From contig CALBGO010000084.1 of assembly GCA_937894585.1 (NCBI GenBank), positions 1 through 19,856 of the forward strand: a stretch of DNA of 19,856 bases, given 5' to 3'. This document shows, in pieces, positions 7,082 through 15,154 of the stretch; position 1 is the stretch's first letter; each line of letters starts with the position of its first letter. The position numbers were made by a program, and so were the translations under genes. Under the pieces are notes generated by a model. That model ran no database searches, was not told where the DNA came from, and saw only the letters and a list, made by a program, of their open reading frames with translations. Source of the stretch: an uncultured Eubacterium sp. GTDB lineage: Bacteria; Bacillota; Clostridia; Peptostreptococcales; Anaerovoracaceae.

Positions 7082-9270
7082 TGGCAGGCGGAAAAATTAC
7101 ACTGACAACGCCGAAGAATACGGTAGAGGGTTACATAAAATGGTCTTCGGAGGCAGGTCCTGTAAGCGGCAATTATTCTCTGGTGAGCGCATCGATTTAT
7201 CTGCGGAAAACTGACGGATATACTTCCTGGGGTACCTTCTCCGGAAGCTTGAAAATTGCCGGAAACAGCTACAGCTTCAGTAAGAATGTGACAATCGGTT
7301 CTTCTTATGTGCTGCTTGCGTCAAAAAGCGGCGTGAAAGTTACGCATAACAGCGATGGTACAAGAAATATTACAATCGGCGCAGATTTCAGAATTCCCGA
7401 TACGACCATTGCGGGAAATTATTCTGCAAGCAAAACAGTTGCTCTTGATACGATCAAAAGGCTATCCTACAGCAGCGGTCCTTTTGATATTACGGCGGGT
7501 GAAAAGTTTGTTCTGAATATCACCCGATATTCTGCATCTCACTTGCACGATGTTACAATCAAAATTGACGGAAAAACCGTCAGACAGGTGTGGAACTACG
7601 GGGAACGGATTACTTTTAATTCCGATGAATTTCATGCAGCTGTTTTTACGGCTCTTGCCGGCAGGCTGTCTGCAAAATGCACCATAGAACTGGTGACAAA
7701 GTCGAACGGAAATGAGCTGGGAAGCCGGACTTATACGGGTACAGTTACAGCATACAGTCCGGGACAGCTGACTGCTTCTCTGTCTTCTGTATATATCGGA
7801 CAGACGCAGGGAATAGCTGTGCAGAATGTATGCAGTTTATATGACTACGCGGCTTCCTATGACTTCGGAGAGGCGAAAGGGCAGAACATTTCGCTTTCCG
7901 GCGGTGCAGGCAGACTGGAAATAGATTCTGTTTTTGCACAGAATATGCCCGCTTCTGTTAACGAGGCGGAATGTAAAGTTAAGGTCACAGCTTCTTATGC
8001 CGGGATACAGGCAGGACAGCCTATGGAAATCCTGTTTCTGGTAAAACTTACTCAGGAGCAGCAGAATATTGTTTTTCAGGGAACAGATGCAGTCTATTCT
8101 TTTTTGAATGAGGATTTGACAGGCAGCGCACAGAAATTTATCAACGGAGCCGGAACTGTCCGTATGGTGATCCCGGAGGAGAAAAGAGCGCAGTCCTTTC
8201 AGAAAGGATATATTTCGGCGTATCAGCTGAAAATGGGAGGTGCTGCTGTGACTGTACCGGGAACCGGTTCGGGAGATGTGATTCTGGAATTGACTGCAGG
8301 AACCGGCAGAGTACTGGAGCTTCTGATTATGGACAGCCGCGGCAATACAAAACTCTGTACATACACTGTAAGCGAAGCAGATTTTATAGACTATGTGCCG
8401 CTTCAGATAAAAAGCTGCAGTATTTATCGTGAAAACGGGTTTGATAAAACAGTAAAGGTTAAACTGAAGGCTGCAATGTGGAAGGGAAATTTCGGTGCAG
8501 CGGAGAATACAGCAAGGTTTGTCTATTCTGTTGCCGCATCTGCAGGAGCAAAACCGGAAACACCTCCACCTATTGAAATTACAGGAATTGCAGAGGACGG
8601 CAGTATTGATACGGCGTTTTCGCTCGTATCCGGTGCTGCCGGCGGGGATTTTGCATCAGACAGTTCCTACCGAATTGATGCAAGCATCGAAGACGGAATC
8701 AGCGCAGTGGAAAAGTCTGTTGAAATTCCGGCCGCAATCATCGGGATGTATCTGAAAAGGAATCAGAACAGCTACCATTTGGGCGTGAACTGTACGCCGT
8801 CCGCTGAAGAACTGGCAGAAGGGTCGTTCAAAGAAGGACTCTCTGTCAAAGGCGGGTTTGAACTGGACGGCGATGCGTCTGTAAATGGGAAACTGCAGCT
8901 TCAGGGAGACTTTGCTCTTAACGGTATGCTGCAGTCAGGCGGATATCCTGTCCCGAGAGTTATAAAAAGCGGCGATGGATTTGTACAGCTTGATCTCGGA
9001 ACACATCTTTTTTCGATGAATTGGGGAAAAACACTTGCACAGGTTACAGAAACCGGAACGCCGGTCAGCACGCCTGTTTCTTTTGAGCCGGGGCTGTTTA
9101 CAGAAAAACCTTCGATTACGCTGGGAGCTCGAAGCGGCGTAATCGGCTCTGTCATTAAAGGTGTTTCCTTTAACAATGAGGATGAAAACGGCTGTGATAT
9201 TGTTGTCTACAGAACAAATAAGACGAATTTCTATGTACATTGGCATGCAGTTTTGATAACTGTAAAGTAA
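7081..9270 (+). CDS. DUF859-type tail fibre / adhesin protein (729 aa)
   Basis: The N-terminus is a threonine/serine/glycine-rich beta module with GNYSLVSASIYLRKTDGY, WGTFSGSLKIAGNS and VTHNSDGTRNITI, the pattern of the siphovirus DUF859 minor structural proteins of streptococcal and other Firmicutes phages. After several Ig-like beta modules, the C-terminal ~150 residues (LSVKGGFELDGDASVNGKL and onward) resemble the shaft-and-tip end of tail fibres. It follows the hub gene with a one-base overlap. The position last before the lysis genes is where host-range proteins sit. It probably binds a cell-wall polymer. Receptor and exact domain borders cannot be read from sequence. Confidence 0.8.
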   Translation: MAGGKITLTTPKNTVEGYIKWSSEAGPVSGNYSLVSASIYLRKTDGYTSWGTFSGSLKIAGNSYSFSKNVTIGSSYVLLASKSGVKVTHNSDGTRNITIGADFRIPDTTIAGNYSASKTVALDTIKRLSYSSGPFDITAGEKFVLNITRYSASHLHDVTIKIDGKTVRQVWNYGERITFNSDEFHAAVFTALAGRLSAKCTIELVTKSNGNELGSRTYTGTVTAYSPGQLTASLSSVYIGQTQGIAVQNVCSLYDYAASYDFGEAKGQNISLSGGAGRLEIDSVFAQNMPASVNEAECKVKVTASYAGIQAGQPMEILFLVKLTQEQQNIVFQGTDAVYSFLNEDLTGSAQKFINGAGTVRMVIPEEKRAQSFQKGYISAYQLKMGGAAVTVPGTGSGDVILELTAGTGRVLELLIMDSRGNTKLCTYTVSEADFIDYVPLQIKSCSIYRENGFDKTVKVKLKAAMWKGNFGAAENTARFVYSVAASAGAKPETPPPIEITGIAEDGSIDTAFSLVSGAAGGDFASDSSYRIDASIEDGISAVEKSVEIPAAIIGMYLKRNQNSYHLGVNCTPSAEELAEGSFKEGLSVKGGFELDGDASVNGKLQLQGDFALNGMLQSGGYPVPRVIKSGDGFVQLDLGTHLFSMNWGKTLAQVTETGTPVSTPVSFEPGLFTEKPSITLGARSGVIGSVIKGVSFNNEDENGCDIVVYRTNKTNFYVHWHAVLITVK

Positions 9271-9282
9271 AGGAGGAGTTTT

Positions 9283-9984
9283 ATGCTGGCATTAAAACAG
9301 GTACAGAAAAATCTGAAGTACTATATGGCATATTATACCGGAGCAGTTGACGGTCTTTCCGGACCGAAGACAGAGGCTGCGGTCAAAGCTTTTCAGAAAG
9401 AATACGAACTGACTGTGGATGGTATCTGCGGGGTAAAAACCGAGAGCAAGTTAATCTCTGTTGTGAAAAAATGTCAGAAAGCAGTGGGTACAGAAACGGA
9501 TGGAATCATCGGAGCAAATACTATTGCCGCAGTAAAGCGTTTTCAGAAAAAGAAAGGTCTTACTGCAGACGGAATTATCGGCGTAAAAACACTGACGAAA
9601 ATTAATCAGCAGACTTTCAGACAAAGTATAGACTGGTCTAAAGTGAAGTATTTTAAAAAAACGGAATTTCGCTGTGATTGTGGCGGAAAGTATTGTGACG
9701 GCTATCCGGCGGAAATAGACCCGGTTCTGGTGCAGCTTTTGGAGAAAACCCGCAGACATTACGGAAAACCTGTGCAGATTACTTCCGGTCTTCGCTGCAG
9801 AGCCAGAAACAATCAGCTATCAGGTTCTTCTCCTGCCTCTAAGCATATGGATGGGAAAGCTGCTGATGTCTGGATTGTCGGAACGGAAGCCGATAATGAC
9901 GCTCTGGTAAAATGGTTTCGATCTCAGAGCTGTACGGGTTATTCTTATACGGGGTTCGGAGCCGTTCATGTAGAAGTGAAATAA
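9283..9984 (+). CDS. Endolysin: two peptidoglycan-binding modules plus M15 zinc peptidase (233 aa)
   Basis: It should cut peptidoglycan cross-bridges or stem peptides for lysis. Residues ~3-58 and ~60-108 are PG_binding_1-like repeats (VDGLSGPKTEAAVKAFQ; TDGIIGANTIAAVKRFQ). Residues ~117-233 are a peptidase M15_3 domain. Its zinc ligands are visible as His188 and Asp195 in SKHMDGKAAD and His229 in VHVEV. Cell-wall binding modules are N-terminal here, while many phage endolysins have them C-terminal. Cys131, Cys133 and Cys138 in the segment CDCGGKYC are typical of this M15 subgroup. There is no signal peptide, so export needs the holin encoded next. GGAGG lies 7 nt before the ATG. A general host D-Ala or L,D-peptidase is less likely given the context. 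Confidence 0.9.
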   Translation: MLALKQVQKNLKYYMAYYTGAVDGLSGPKTEAAVKAFQKEYELTVDGICGVKTESKLISVVKKCQKAVGTETDGIIGANTIAAVKRFQKKKGLTADGIIGVKTLTKINQQTFRQSIDWSKVKYFKKTEFRCDCGGKYCDGYPAEIDPVLVQLLEKTRRHYGKPVQITSGLRCRARNNQLSGSSPASKHMDGKAADVWIVGTEADNDALVKWFRSQSCTGYSYTGFGAVHVEVK

Positions 9985-10077
9985 AGTTTCTGCGCAGGAG
10001 CGGGATAAATTCCATAGGGAAGAGAATTCACCAAAGAGAATTAAAACAAATCAGTGTCGAAAAGGAGGAGAGACAAA

Positions 10078-10338
10078 ATGGGTGCAGATAAAGAGGTTCT
10101 GATACGGACGGCGGTGCTTGTCGCCGCCCTTATCAATCAGATACTGGTGCTTTCCGGGAAAAATACTCTGCCATTTTCAGAAGAAGAGATCACCCGGGGA
10201 CTGACTGCAGTGTTTACTGCTGCGGCATCGTTGTGGGCGTGGTGGAAAAACAATTCTTTTACGGAAGCAGCGAGAAAAGGCGATGAGGCTGCAGCAGAAG
10301 TCAGAAGAGCAGGGAAACAGGAAGAGGGAGAATTGTAA
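10078..10338 (+). CDS. Phage holin, SPP1/XhlB-like (86 aa)
   Basis: This small membrane protein should form the lesion that releases the endolysin. ATG 10078 is preferred over an upstream start because AAGGAGGAG lies 8 nt before it. There are two hydrophobic segments, about residues 8-27 (LIRTAVLVAALINQILVLSG) and 42-57 (LTAVFTAAASLWAWW), separated by a short turn. The tail is charged (ARKGDEAAAEVRRAGKQEE). The INQIL and LPFSEEEI elements are typical of SPP1-family holins. It is the last phage gene seen, 93 nt after the endolysin, and no clear terminator follows. Confidence 0.88.
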   Translation: MGADKEVLIRTAVLVAALINQILVLSGKNTLPFSEEEITRGLTAVFTAAASLWAWWKNNSFTEAARKGDEAAAEVRRAGKQEEGEL

Positions 10339-10501
10339 AACAGCGGACTTTTCCATATTGTCAAAAGGTTGACCGGTTTGCAAGTGAAGGAAAGGCATAA
10401 ATGCGCCCGCAGGCAATGGTATAAGTATGTGTGTGGATTTCTGTTAATTGTTATGTTTCATGTTTTCTGCTGATACGGCAGACTTTTGATTACTGTATTG
10501 G
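10339..10501 (+). other. Convergent junction between phage holin and host operon
   Basis: No gene is seen. An inverted repeat GTCAA-AAGG-TTGAC lies at about 10361-10374, and a weak hairpin TCTGC/GCAGA (10466-10482) is followed by CTTTT. Either could slow transcription entering from the phage side, but neither is a clear terminator. A prophage attachment site would be expected near here; none can be named because only one end is visible. Confidence 0.4.
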
Positions 10502-11731
10502 TTACTGGAGCAGTGTTTTCGTCAGGTTCAGTTTCTGTTCCGCCAGTGAAGTGATACTGTATAACAGAAGTACTCGATCGTATTTTTCGGAAAGCGCGGC
10601 AATATTTCCTCGGTAATATCTGGTATCCAGCATTGTGATTTGTTCAAAGTCACCGAGAATATAGGGAATGAAGGAGTTGGCAAAAGAATCTTTAAGAATC
10701 AGCAGCTTTTCTTTTTGGCTGCCTTTGGAATCTTCTCTGCTGGAATCTTCTCTGCCGCTTATTTGTGCTTTATCGGCGGAAAGGGCGGCACCGCCCGTAT
10801 TGCTGTCTGTATTGCTGTCTGTATTGCGCCGGAGACTGATGTCCACTTGCGCATAATTACCGCCGAAGTAGACTGCATATTTATCCTTCTTTTTCAGATG
10901 CTTCGGAAAGTAGAGCGAGTTATAGGATTTGCCTCCGAAGGTTACTGTGTAAGCAGGCAGGCTGCTTTCTTCAGGAGCCTCAATGATGTCGGATTCCATA
11001 CCGTCAAGCAGCACCCGGGAATGCAGGGTTCCGAGAAAATCTTCCGTCAGTATTTCGGGTTCAAATCTTTCCGAAGAGGCGGAGATTTTGCAGGATTTTT
11101 TGAATTTTTGGGCGGAGAGGAATGCGCCGTACCCGCTCCAGTGGTGGTCGGTGCGGAAAAAAGTGTCTCGCGTTTCATCCTTTGACAGGGTAGTACGAAT
11201 GTCAAGAAAACCGTCCGGCAGCATATTTTTTGCTTCTGCAAAGGCGCTGCTTTCGTCAAAGCGGACGGCATGTACAGGCAGCCGGTCTTTATAGACGGAA
11301 GCGGCAGTCGGTACTGTCATCAGGGTAACGGGAATTTCTTTTTCGGCACAAGTACTGTGAAAATCTGCAATCTGCTGCAGGTTTTTTCTGTATCTGTCCC
11401 GGTCAAATTGGCTTTTTGTGATTCTCTGTACCAGCCGGCCGTCTGTGCACAGATAGGTGCCGTTGATGTCGGAAACTCCGGAAAAGGATAGAATGTGAGA
11501 TGAGGCGGCAATCCAGGATTCGCGTCCGGCAATGTGATCGGAAAGATAAGCTTCCGCCTGTTTTTCAAAGTGACCTTCGGCAATGGCAGATACGGAAATT
11601 TCCGGTTGTTTCTGCAGATACCGGTTTTCGTTTTCTGAAAAAGCAGGCTTCGGCCCCAAAAGGGTTCCTGCGGAGAGCAGCAGCAGAGCGGATGCGGAAC
11701 AGAAAATCAAAATGATATCGTTTTTTTTCAT
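10502..11731 (-). CDS. DHHW-family AlgJ/AlgX-like protein (409 aa)
   Basis: This is the presumed extracytoplasmic partner of the MBOAT protein in O-acylation of a polymer. The ATG at 11731 is chosen because two GGAGA boxes precede it and residues ~5-26 form a signal anchor (IILIFCSASALLLLSAGTLL). The hallmark DHHW motif is at 195-198 (FFRTDHHWSGYGAF) and a KDSFANS block with Ser349 sits at 347-353, as in SGNH-like AlgJ/AlgX acetyltransferases. Residues ~302-341 form a low-complexity insert rich in Ser, Asn, Asp and Glu. Two tandem DNA repeats encode part of it. The gene is last in a four-gene operon, 25 nt after MBOAT. A hydrolase rather than a transferase role remains possible. Confidence 0.88.
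   Translation of the reverse strand: MKKNDIILIFCSASALLLLSAGTLLGPKPAFSENENRYLQKQPEISVSAIAEGHFEKQAEAYLSDHIAGRESWIAASSHILSFSGVSDINGTYLCTDGRLVQRITKSQFDRDRYRKNLQQIADFHSTCAEKEIPVTLMTVPTAASVYKDRLPVHAVRFDESSAFAEAKNMLPDGFLDIRTTLSKDETRDTFFRTDHHWSGYGAFLSAQKFKKSCKISASSERFEPEILTEDFLGTLHSRVLLDGMESDIIEAPEESSLPAYTVTFGGKSYNSLYFPKHLKKKDKYAVYFGGNYAQVDISLRRNTDSNTDSNTGGAALSADKAQISGREDSSREDSKGSQKEKLLILKDSFANSFIPYILGDFEQITMLDTRYYRGNIAALSEKYDRVLLLYSITSLAEQKLNLTKTLLQ
10726..10755 (-). repeat. Two perfect 15-bp tandem repeats in the DHHW gene
   Basis: TGGAATCTTCTCTGC occurs twice without a gap. On the coding strand it encodes part of the SREDS SREDS repeat in the variable linker. Gain or loss of a unit keeps the reading frame. 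Confidence 0.9.
10799..10828 (-). repeat. 2.5 copies of a 12-bp tandem repeat in the DHHW gene
   Basis: TATTGCTGTCTG is repeated perfectly twice, followed by a half copy. It encodes the NTDSNTDSNT run of the linker. As with the adjacent 15-bp repeat, slippage would change linker length in frame. Confidence 0.9.
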
Positions 11732-11756
11732 AAGCAGTTTCTCCTTTTTTCTCCTT

Positions 11757-13178
11757 TTAAAACCTGAAATACAGAAACGGGTTGTAGGCGCTGCTGACAA
11801 GAAATGCGACGGAACAGCAGAAGACAAGCAGTAAAATGCCGCTTTCGCAGAGACCGTAAAGCATCGGTCTGTTTTCGAAGCTTTTTCTGAACGCAGCTGC
11901 GGCTTTTTTCGGAAGCGGCGTTGCAAATAATGCACAGATCAGAAGCAGCACCGCGCGGCTTCGTATAAAGTAGAAGAAAATATCATCTGTCAGCATACCG
12001 CTTTTTCCCGCCATCATAGAAAAATATTGTAAAACAGATGAAAAAGCAGGCAGTGCGAAGATAACCCAGCCGCAGACAATGAAAAACAGCGCATAGAAAT
12101 GGCGCAGGGCAGCAGGCAGTTTTTCAAGAAACCGCAGCATAAACAGCTTTTCTGCGATCAGAAGCACTGCAAAGTAAATTCCCCAGAAAACGAAATTCCA
12201 GGAGGCGCCGTGCCAAAGTCCTGTCAGTGCCCAGACGGCTGCAATATTCAGGATTTGTCTGGCAGTCCCTTTTCTGTTTCCGCCCAGCGGAATGTAGACA
12301 TATTCTCTGAACCAGGTTCCCAGAGAAATGTGCCATCTTCTCCAGAATTCAGTGATACTCTGCGAAATATACGGATATCTGAAATTTTCCGGATAGTCGA
12401 ACCCGAAAATTTTCCCAAGGCCGATTGCCATATCAGAGTATCCGGAAAAATCAAAGTAAATTTGAAAGGTGAAGGCGGCTGCGCCGAGCCAGGCGGCAGC
12501 GGCGGAAACGGTTCCCGCCTGTGAGATTTCTTCCCAGATGATGCAGACCTGATTTGCCAGAAGAATTTTTTTTGCAAAACCGGCGATAAAACGGCGGATG
12601 CCTTCCGCAATCTGCGCACTGTTCTGCGGCCTTTCGCAGAGTTTGTCGTTTACATCCTGATATCGGACAATAGGACCTGCGATAAGCTGCGGAAACAGAG
12701 ATACATACATAGCGAAAGCAATCAGATTTTTCTGAGCCGGAATCTCTTTGCGGTATACATCGATGATATAGGAAAGTGTCTGAAATGTATAGAAAGAAAT
12801 GCCGATGGGAAGTGCGATGCCGGGCAGCAGGAATCCGCAGTGAAACAGATTGTTTACTGTCTGCAGCAGAAAATCCGTATATTTGAAAAATCCCAGCGCC
12901 GCAAGATGCAGCAGGACAGAAACCATCAGCACGGCGTGGGCGCCGAGCTGATGGTTTTTCATCTGTCTACGCTGAATTTCCAGCGCAAGCAGCCAGCTGC
13001 ACAGAATGGAGCAGAGCATTAATAATATGTATTTCGGTTCCCCCCATGCGTAAAAAATCAGGCTTGCCGTAAGCAGAACAATGTTTCGGCCGGCAGTATA
13101 TTTCTGCGGTATCACAAAATATGCGGTCAGTGTCAGCGGCAGGAAGGCAAGCAGGAAAACTGTACTGCTGAAAACCAT
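11757..13178 (-). CDS. MBOAT-family membrane O-acyltransferase, AlgI/DltB/PatA-like (473 aa)
   Basis: It should carry acyl groups, usually acetyl, from the cytoplasm across the membrane for transfer to an outside polymer. About ten to twelve hydrophobic segments are visible. The AlgI-type signature WRRWHISLGTWFREYVYIPL includes His283, and the catalytic MBOAT histidine is His323 in LTGLWHGASWNF. ALPIGISFYTFQTLSYIIDVYR (start at residue 122) and FSGYSDMAIGLG are further family blocks. Length is normal. AAAGGGG precedes the ATG, 20 nt after the transglutaminase-like gene. No dltA, dltC or dltD is next to it. Pairing with a DHHW protein fits alginate-, cellulose- or peptidoglycan-type O-acetylation rather than D-alanylation. 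The substrate is unknown. Confidence 0.93.
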   Translation of the reverse strand: MVFSSTVFLLAFLPLTLTAYFVIPQKYTAGRNIVLLTASLIFYAWGEPKYILLMLCSILCSWLLALEIQRRQMKNHQLGAHAVLMVSVLLHLAALGFFKYTDFLLQTVNNLFHCGFLLPGIALPIGISFYTFQTLSYIIDVYRKEIPAQKNLIAFAMYVSLFPQLIAGPIVRYQDVNDKLCERPQNSAQIAEGIRRFIAGFAKKILLANQVCIIWEEISQAGTVSAAAAWLGAAAFTFQIYFDFSGYSDMAIGLGKIFGFDYPENFRYPYISQSITEFWRRWHISLGTWFREYVYIPLGGNRKGTARQILNIAAVWALTGLWHGASWNFVFWGIYFAVLLIAEKLFMLRFLEKLPAALRHFYALFFIVCGWVIFALPAFSSVLQYFSMMAGKSGMLTDDIFFYFIRSRAVLLLICALFATPLPKKAAAAFRKSFENRPMLYGLCESGILLLVFCCSVAFLVSSAYNPFLYFRF

Positions 13179-13198
13179 AATAACCCCTTTTGTGTTTT

Positions 13199-14281
13199 TT
13201 ATAAAGTATCTTTTTCATCTACAGTGAAGTTTTCTTCACTGTAGAGATCTTCGAAGGTGGCGGGTTCCATCCCATCATTAAGTTTTGTCATAATTTTATC
13301 AAGCTTTTCAAATGTTTTTCCGTCAGTGTTTTCGGAAGGCGTTTCATTCATAGAACGGTCGATGGTATAGCAGTATACCGTTTTGCCGCCCAGTGCATAG
13401 GCATTGTCATAGTAGAGCACAGCGCCGTCCACATACAGTCCGTTTCCGATATAATCGGCAGCATCCCTGGTGAATCCTTCTGCATCCTTCAGCGTGAAGG
13501 AGAAGAAACTTTTTCCTTGATCGGCGGCTTTTCTGATTGCCTTCGGAATATCGAACAGATTGTCAAGATCTGCAGCTTCTGCATATTTCGGGCAGTATTT
13601 TGTGCCGTCAGCGGCAGGAATTTCATTGTGATCCCATGGATAAGAGCCGTCATCTTTGATGCTGTCGGGTACATTGAACATGGAGTATCCGGGATGTTCG
13701 CCGCTGCCGCCGTCAAAGGTCACATCGCAGTGATACCAGTCGCCGTCAAGCTGCACGACATTCCATGCATGTTCACCTTCTGAAGTGGAGTGGATAATTT
13801 CACAAGGTATATCCAGCATATCCATAAACAGTTTGAAGGTGGTTGCATTGCCGACGCAGATGGCCTGATGATATTTCAGAACGCCGTAAGGCAGGTGACT
13901 CTGATCTTCACCGGCGGTTATCGGAGAAAGGTTCTGTTCCTGATAGTTAACCCATTTTACCTGCCAGTCGTAGATTGCTTTTTCTTTCTCATAGTCTGAC
14001 ATATCATCTTTGATGACTTCGCTGATAACTTCAGAAGCTTTGTCCAGTACAAAAGCATCTTCTGCGCTGAGGGCTTTGTCGTCATCGGTATCTTTGGTTT
14101 TATAAGCCTCACTGATTTTAGAAGTGTCATAGATTTCATGAATTTCGCTGTCTGCTTCTCCTAAAACCTTATCCATTTTTTCAATCATGGCTCTGTTCTG
14201 GAAAAACAGCGCAGTCATAGCTGCCAAAAGCAGAAGGATGGCTGCCGGCAGAATGATTTTATTTACAGTTGTTTTTTTCAT
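13199..14281 (-). CDS. Membrane-anchored transglutaminase-like protein (360 aa)
   Basis: The fold is transglutaminase/papain-like and the protein faces outward. One anchor segment lies at ~8-27 (KIILPAAILLLLAAMTALFF). The triad reads Cys142 (HQAICVGNATTF), His171 (GEHAWNVV) and Asp186 (DGDWYHCDVTFD), all in canonical spacing. The C-terminal ~130 residues are not recognised. The start at 14281 is set by GGGGG 7 nt upstream. The previous gene's TGA and this ATG are one base apart (TGAGATG), so translation is coupled. Bacterial proteins of this type act as cross-linkers or proteases on surface proteins. Its fixed place with an acylation pair suggests maturation of the same polymer or of the DHHW protein; that is inference. 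Confidence 0.88.
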   Translation of the reverse strand: MKKTTVNKIILPAAILLLLAAMTALFFQNRAMIEKMDKVLGEADSEIHEIYDTSKISEAYKTKDTDDDKALSAEDAFVLDKASEVISEVIKDDMSDYEKEKAIYDWQVKWVNYQEQNLSPITAGEDQSHLPYGVLKYHQAICVGNATTFKLFMDMLDIPCEIIHSTSEGEHAWNVVQLDGDWYHCDVTFDGGSGEHPGYSMFNVPDSIKDDGSYPWDHNEIPAADGTKYCPKYAEAADLDNLFDIPKAIRKAADQGKSFFSFTLKDAEGFTRDAADYIGNGLYVDGAVLYYDNAYALGGKTVYCYTIDRSMNETPSENTDGKTFEKLDKIMTKLNDGMEPATFEDLYSEENFTVDEKDTL

Positions 14282-14282
14282 C

Positions 14283-14789
14283 TCAGTTTCCCCCTTCACT
14301 AATCACTCTTCTGATTTCGGTTTCGAATTTTTGTGTATCCTCTGCAATAATCAAAGCGGCATAATCGCCCTGTACGATCACAGAAGCGTTATCCAGTTTT
14401 GCGATTTCTTCCGGCTTATAGCCTGCAAAGACTTTGCGTCGTTCTTCGATTCGCTGCTGCAGCTTTTCTTTTGCAAGCGACACATCATTGCTGTCAGAAA
14501 GACGCATAATGGAAATCTCGTCGGCTTTGCCGCCTTTTTCGGTATAGAGAACCGCACCGTCTGCCAGCATATCATATTGGACGCCGTACATGGTATCGAA
14601 GCTTTCTTCATAGAGTGTTTCGCCGTAGGATGTCCAGATGTCGAAGGTTCCGTCGTCTGCCGTTTCGGAGCAGGCCTTTACGATGTCCAGACAGGAGACG
14701 GCGGAGGTGTCTTTGCCGCAGCCGGTCAGTGTACCTGCCGAGAGCATCAGCAGAGCGGCGCATAAAAAAACCAATACCCTTTTTTTCAT
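14283..14789 (-). CDS. DUF4358-type lipoprotein (168 aa)
   Basis: This is the first gene of the operon. The signal peptide is KKRVLVFLCAALLMLSAG with the lipobox LTGC, so the mature protein starts at the cysteine and is lipidated; lgt in this same window encodes the enzyme class that does this. The mature part has SISIMRL-like beta segments (DEISIMRLSD) and the run FAGYKPEEIAKLDNASVIVQGDYAALIIAED, characteristic of DUF4358. Function of the family is unknown. ATG 14789 is chosen, with AGGGG 7 nt upstream. Co-transcription with transglutaminase, MBOAT and DHHW genes points to a role in assembling or regulating a surface modification complex. Confidence 0.85.
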   Translation of the reverse strand: MKKRVLVFLCAALLMLSAGTLTGCGKDTSAVSCLDIVKACSETADDGTFDIWTSYGETLYEESFDTMYGVQYDMLADGAVLYTEKGGKADEISIMRLSDSNDVSLAKEKLQQRIEERRKVFAGYKPEEIAKLDNASVIVQGDYAALIIAEDTQKFETEIRRVISEGGN

Positions 14790-14823
14790 AATCAATCCCC
14801 TTTCTTGTTCAGAATTTATTCAC

Positions 14824-14852
14824 AGTGTACTGTACGAAAAATTGTCTGTCAA
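14824..14852 (-). promoter_or_regulatory. Promoter of the DUF4358–transglutaminase–MBOAT–DHHW operon
   Basis: On the minus strand a perfect -35 TTGACA (14847-14852) and a -10 TACACT (14824-14829) are 17 nt apart. The expected start lies about 28 nt before the ATG at 14789. No further strong internal promoter was noticed in the short gaps, so the four genes are likely one transcript. Confidence 0.75.
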
Positions 14853-15104
14853 CGGATTTCGACAAAACAGGACATTGTCTTAAGAATATTAAGAATTTAA
14901 GAGAATGGGGATGGGCGTTGAATTTTCAATGAGAAGAGGGGGACTTGCAGAAGAAAACATTAAGAAATCTTTAGGTTTGCGGTGCGGGAACACGGGCGGC
15001 TCACTTTCCGAAACGGCTGCAGAAAGAACTGGACGGTCTGAATGGGGCAGCATTCGGAGGAAAGCGGAAAGAGATGAGCTGTAAAAGCAGATAGAAAAGA
15101 TGTA
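14853..15104 (-). other. 252-bp stretch without a gene; possible ORF relic
   Basis: No complete gene is seen. The + strand holds an open run of about 40 codons at 14974-15096 (VCGAGTRAAHFPKRLQKE...) ending in TAG, with no start codon or ribosome binding site. It may be the decayed end of a gene or chance. The AT-rich start carries repeated TAAGAAT motifs next to the operon promoter, which could be a regulator site; this is speculative. Confidence 0.35.
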
Positions 15105-15141
15105 AAAAATCCCGGTGTCTTATGCAGACATCGGGATTTTT
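15105..15141 (-). terminator. Terminator of ychF, bidirectional in shape
   Basis: A 15-bp stem with one G·T pair joins AAAAATCCCGGTGTC (15105-15119) to GACATCGGGATTTTT (15127-15141) around a 7-nt loop. Read on the minus strand it ends in a U-run and lies 14 nt after the ychF stop. It would also stop transcripts arriving from the left. Confidence 0.92.
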
Positions 15142-15154
15142 GTTTCAAATATTT

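Noticed and set aside
10339..10501. Prophage attachment site or tRNA gene
   Set aside because: No tRNA cloverleaf seen and only one end of the phage region is visible, so a duplicated core cannot be shown.
10640..11185. 181-codon + strand frame in the DHHW gene
   Set aside because: Antisense shadow; no promoter or ribosome site, and the minus frame carries intact DHHW and KDSF motifs.
13179..13198. Separate promoter for the MBOAT gene
   Set aside because: Only 20 bp lie between genes, room for a ribosome site only; upstream coding sequence shows no strong promoter pair that I could identify.
14187..14765. 192-codon + strand frame over the operon start
   Set aside because: Antisense to two well-supported genes; phenylalanine/cysteine-rich composition of a shadow frame.
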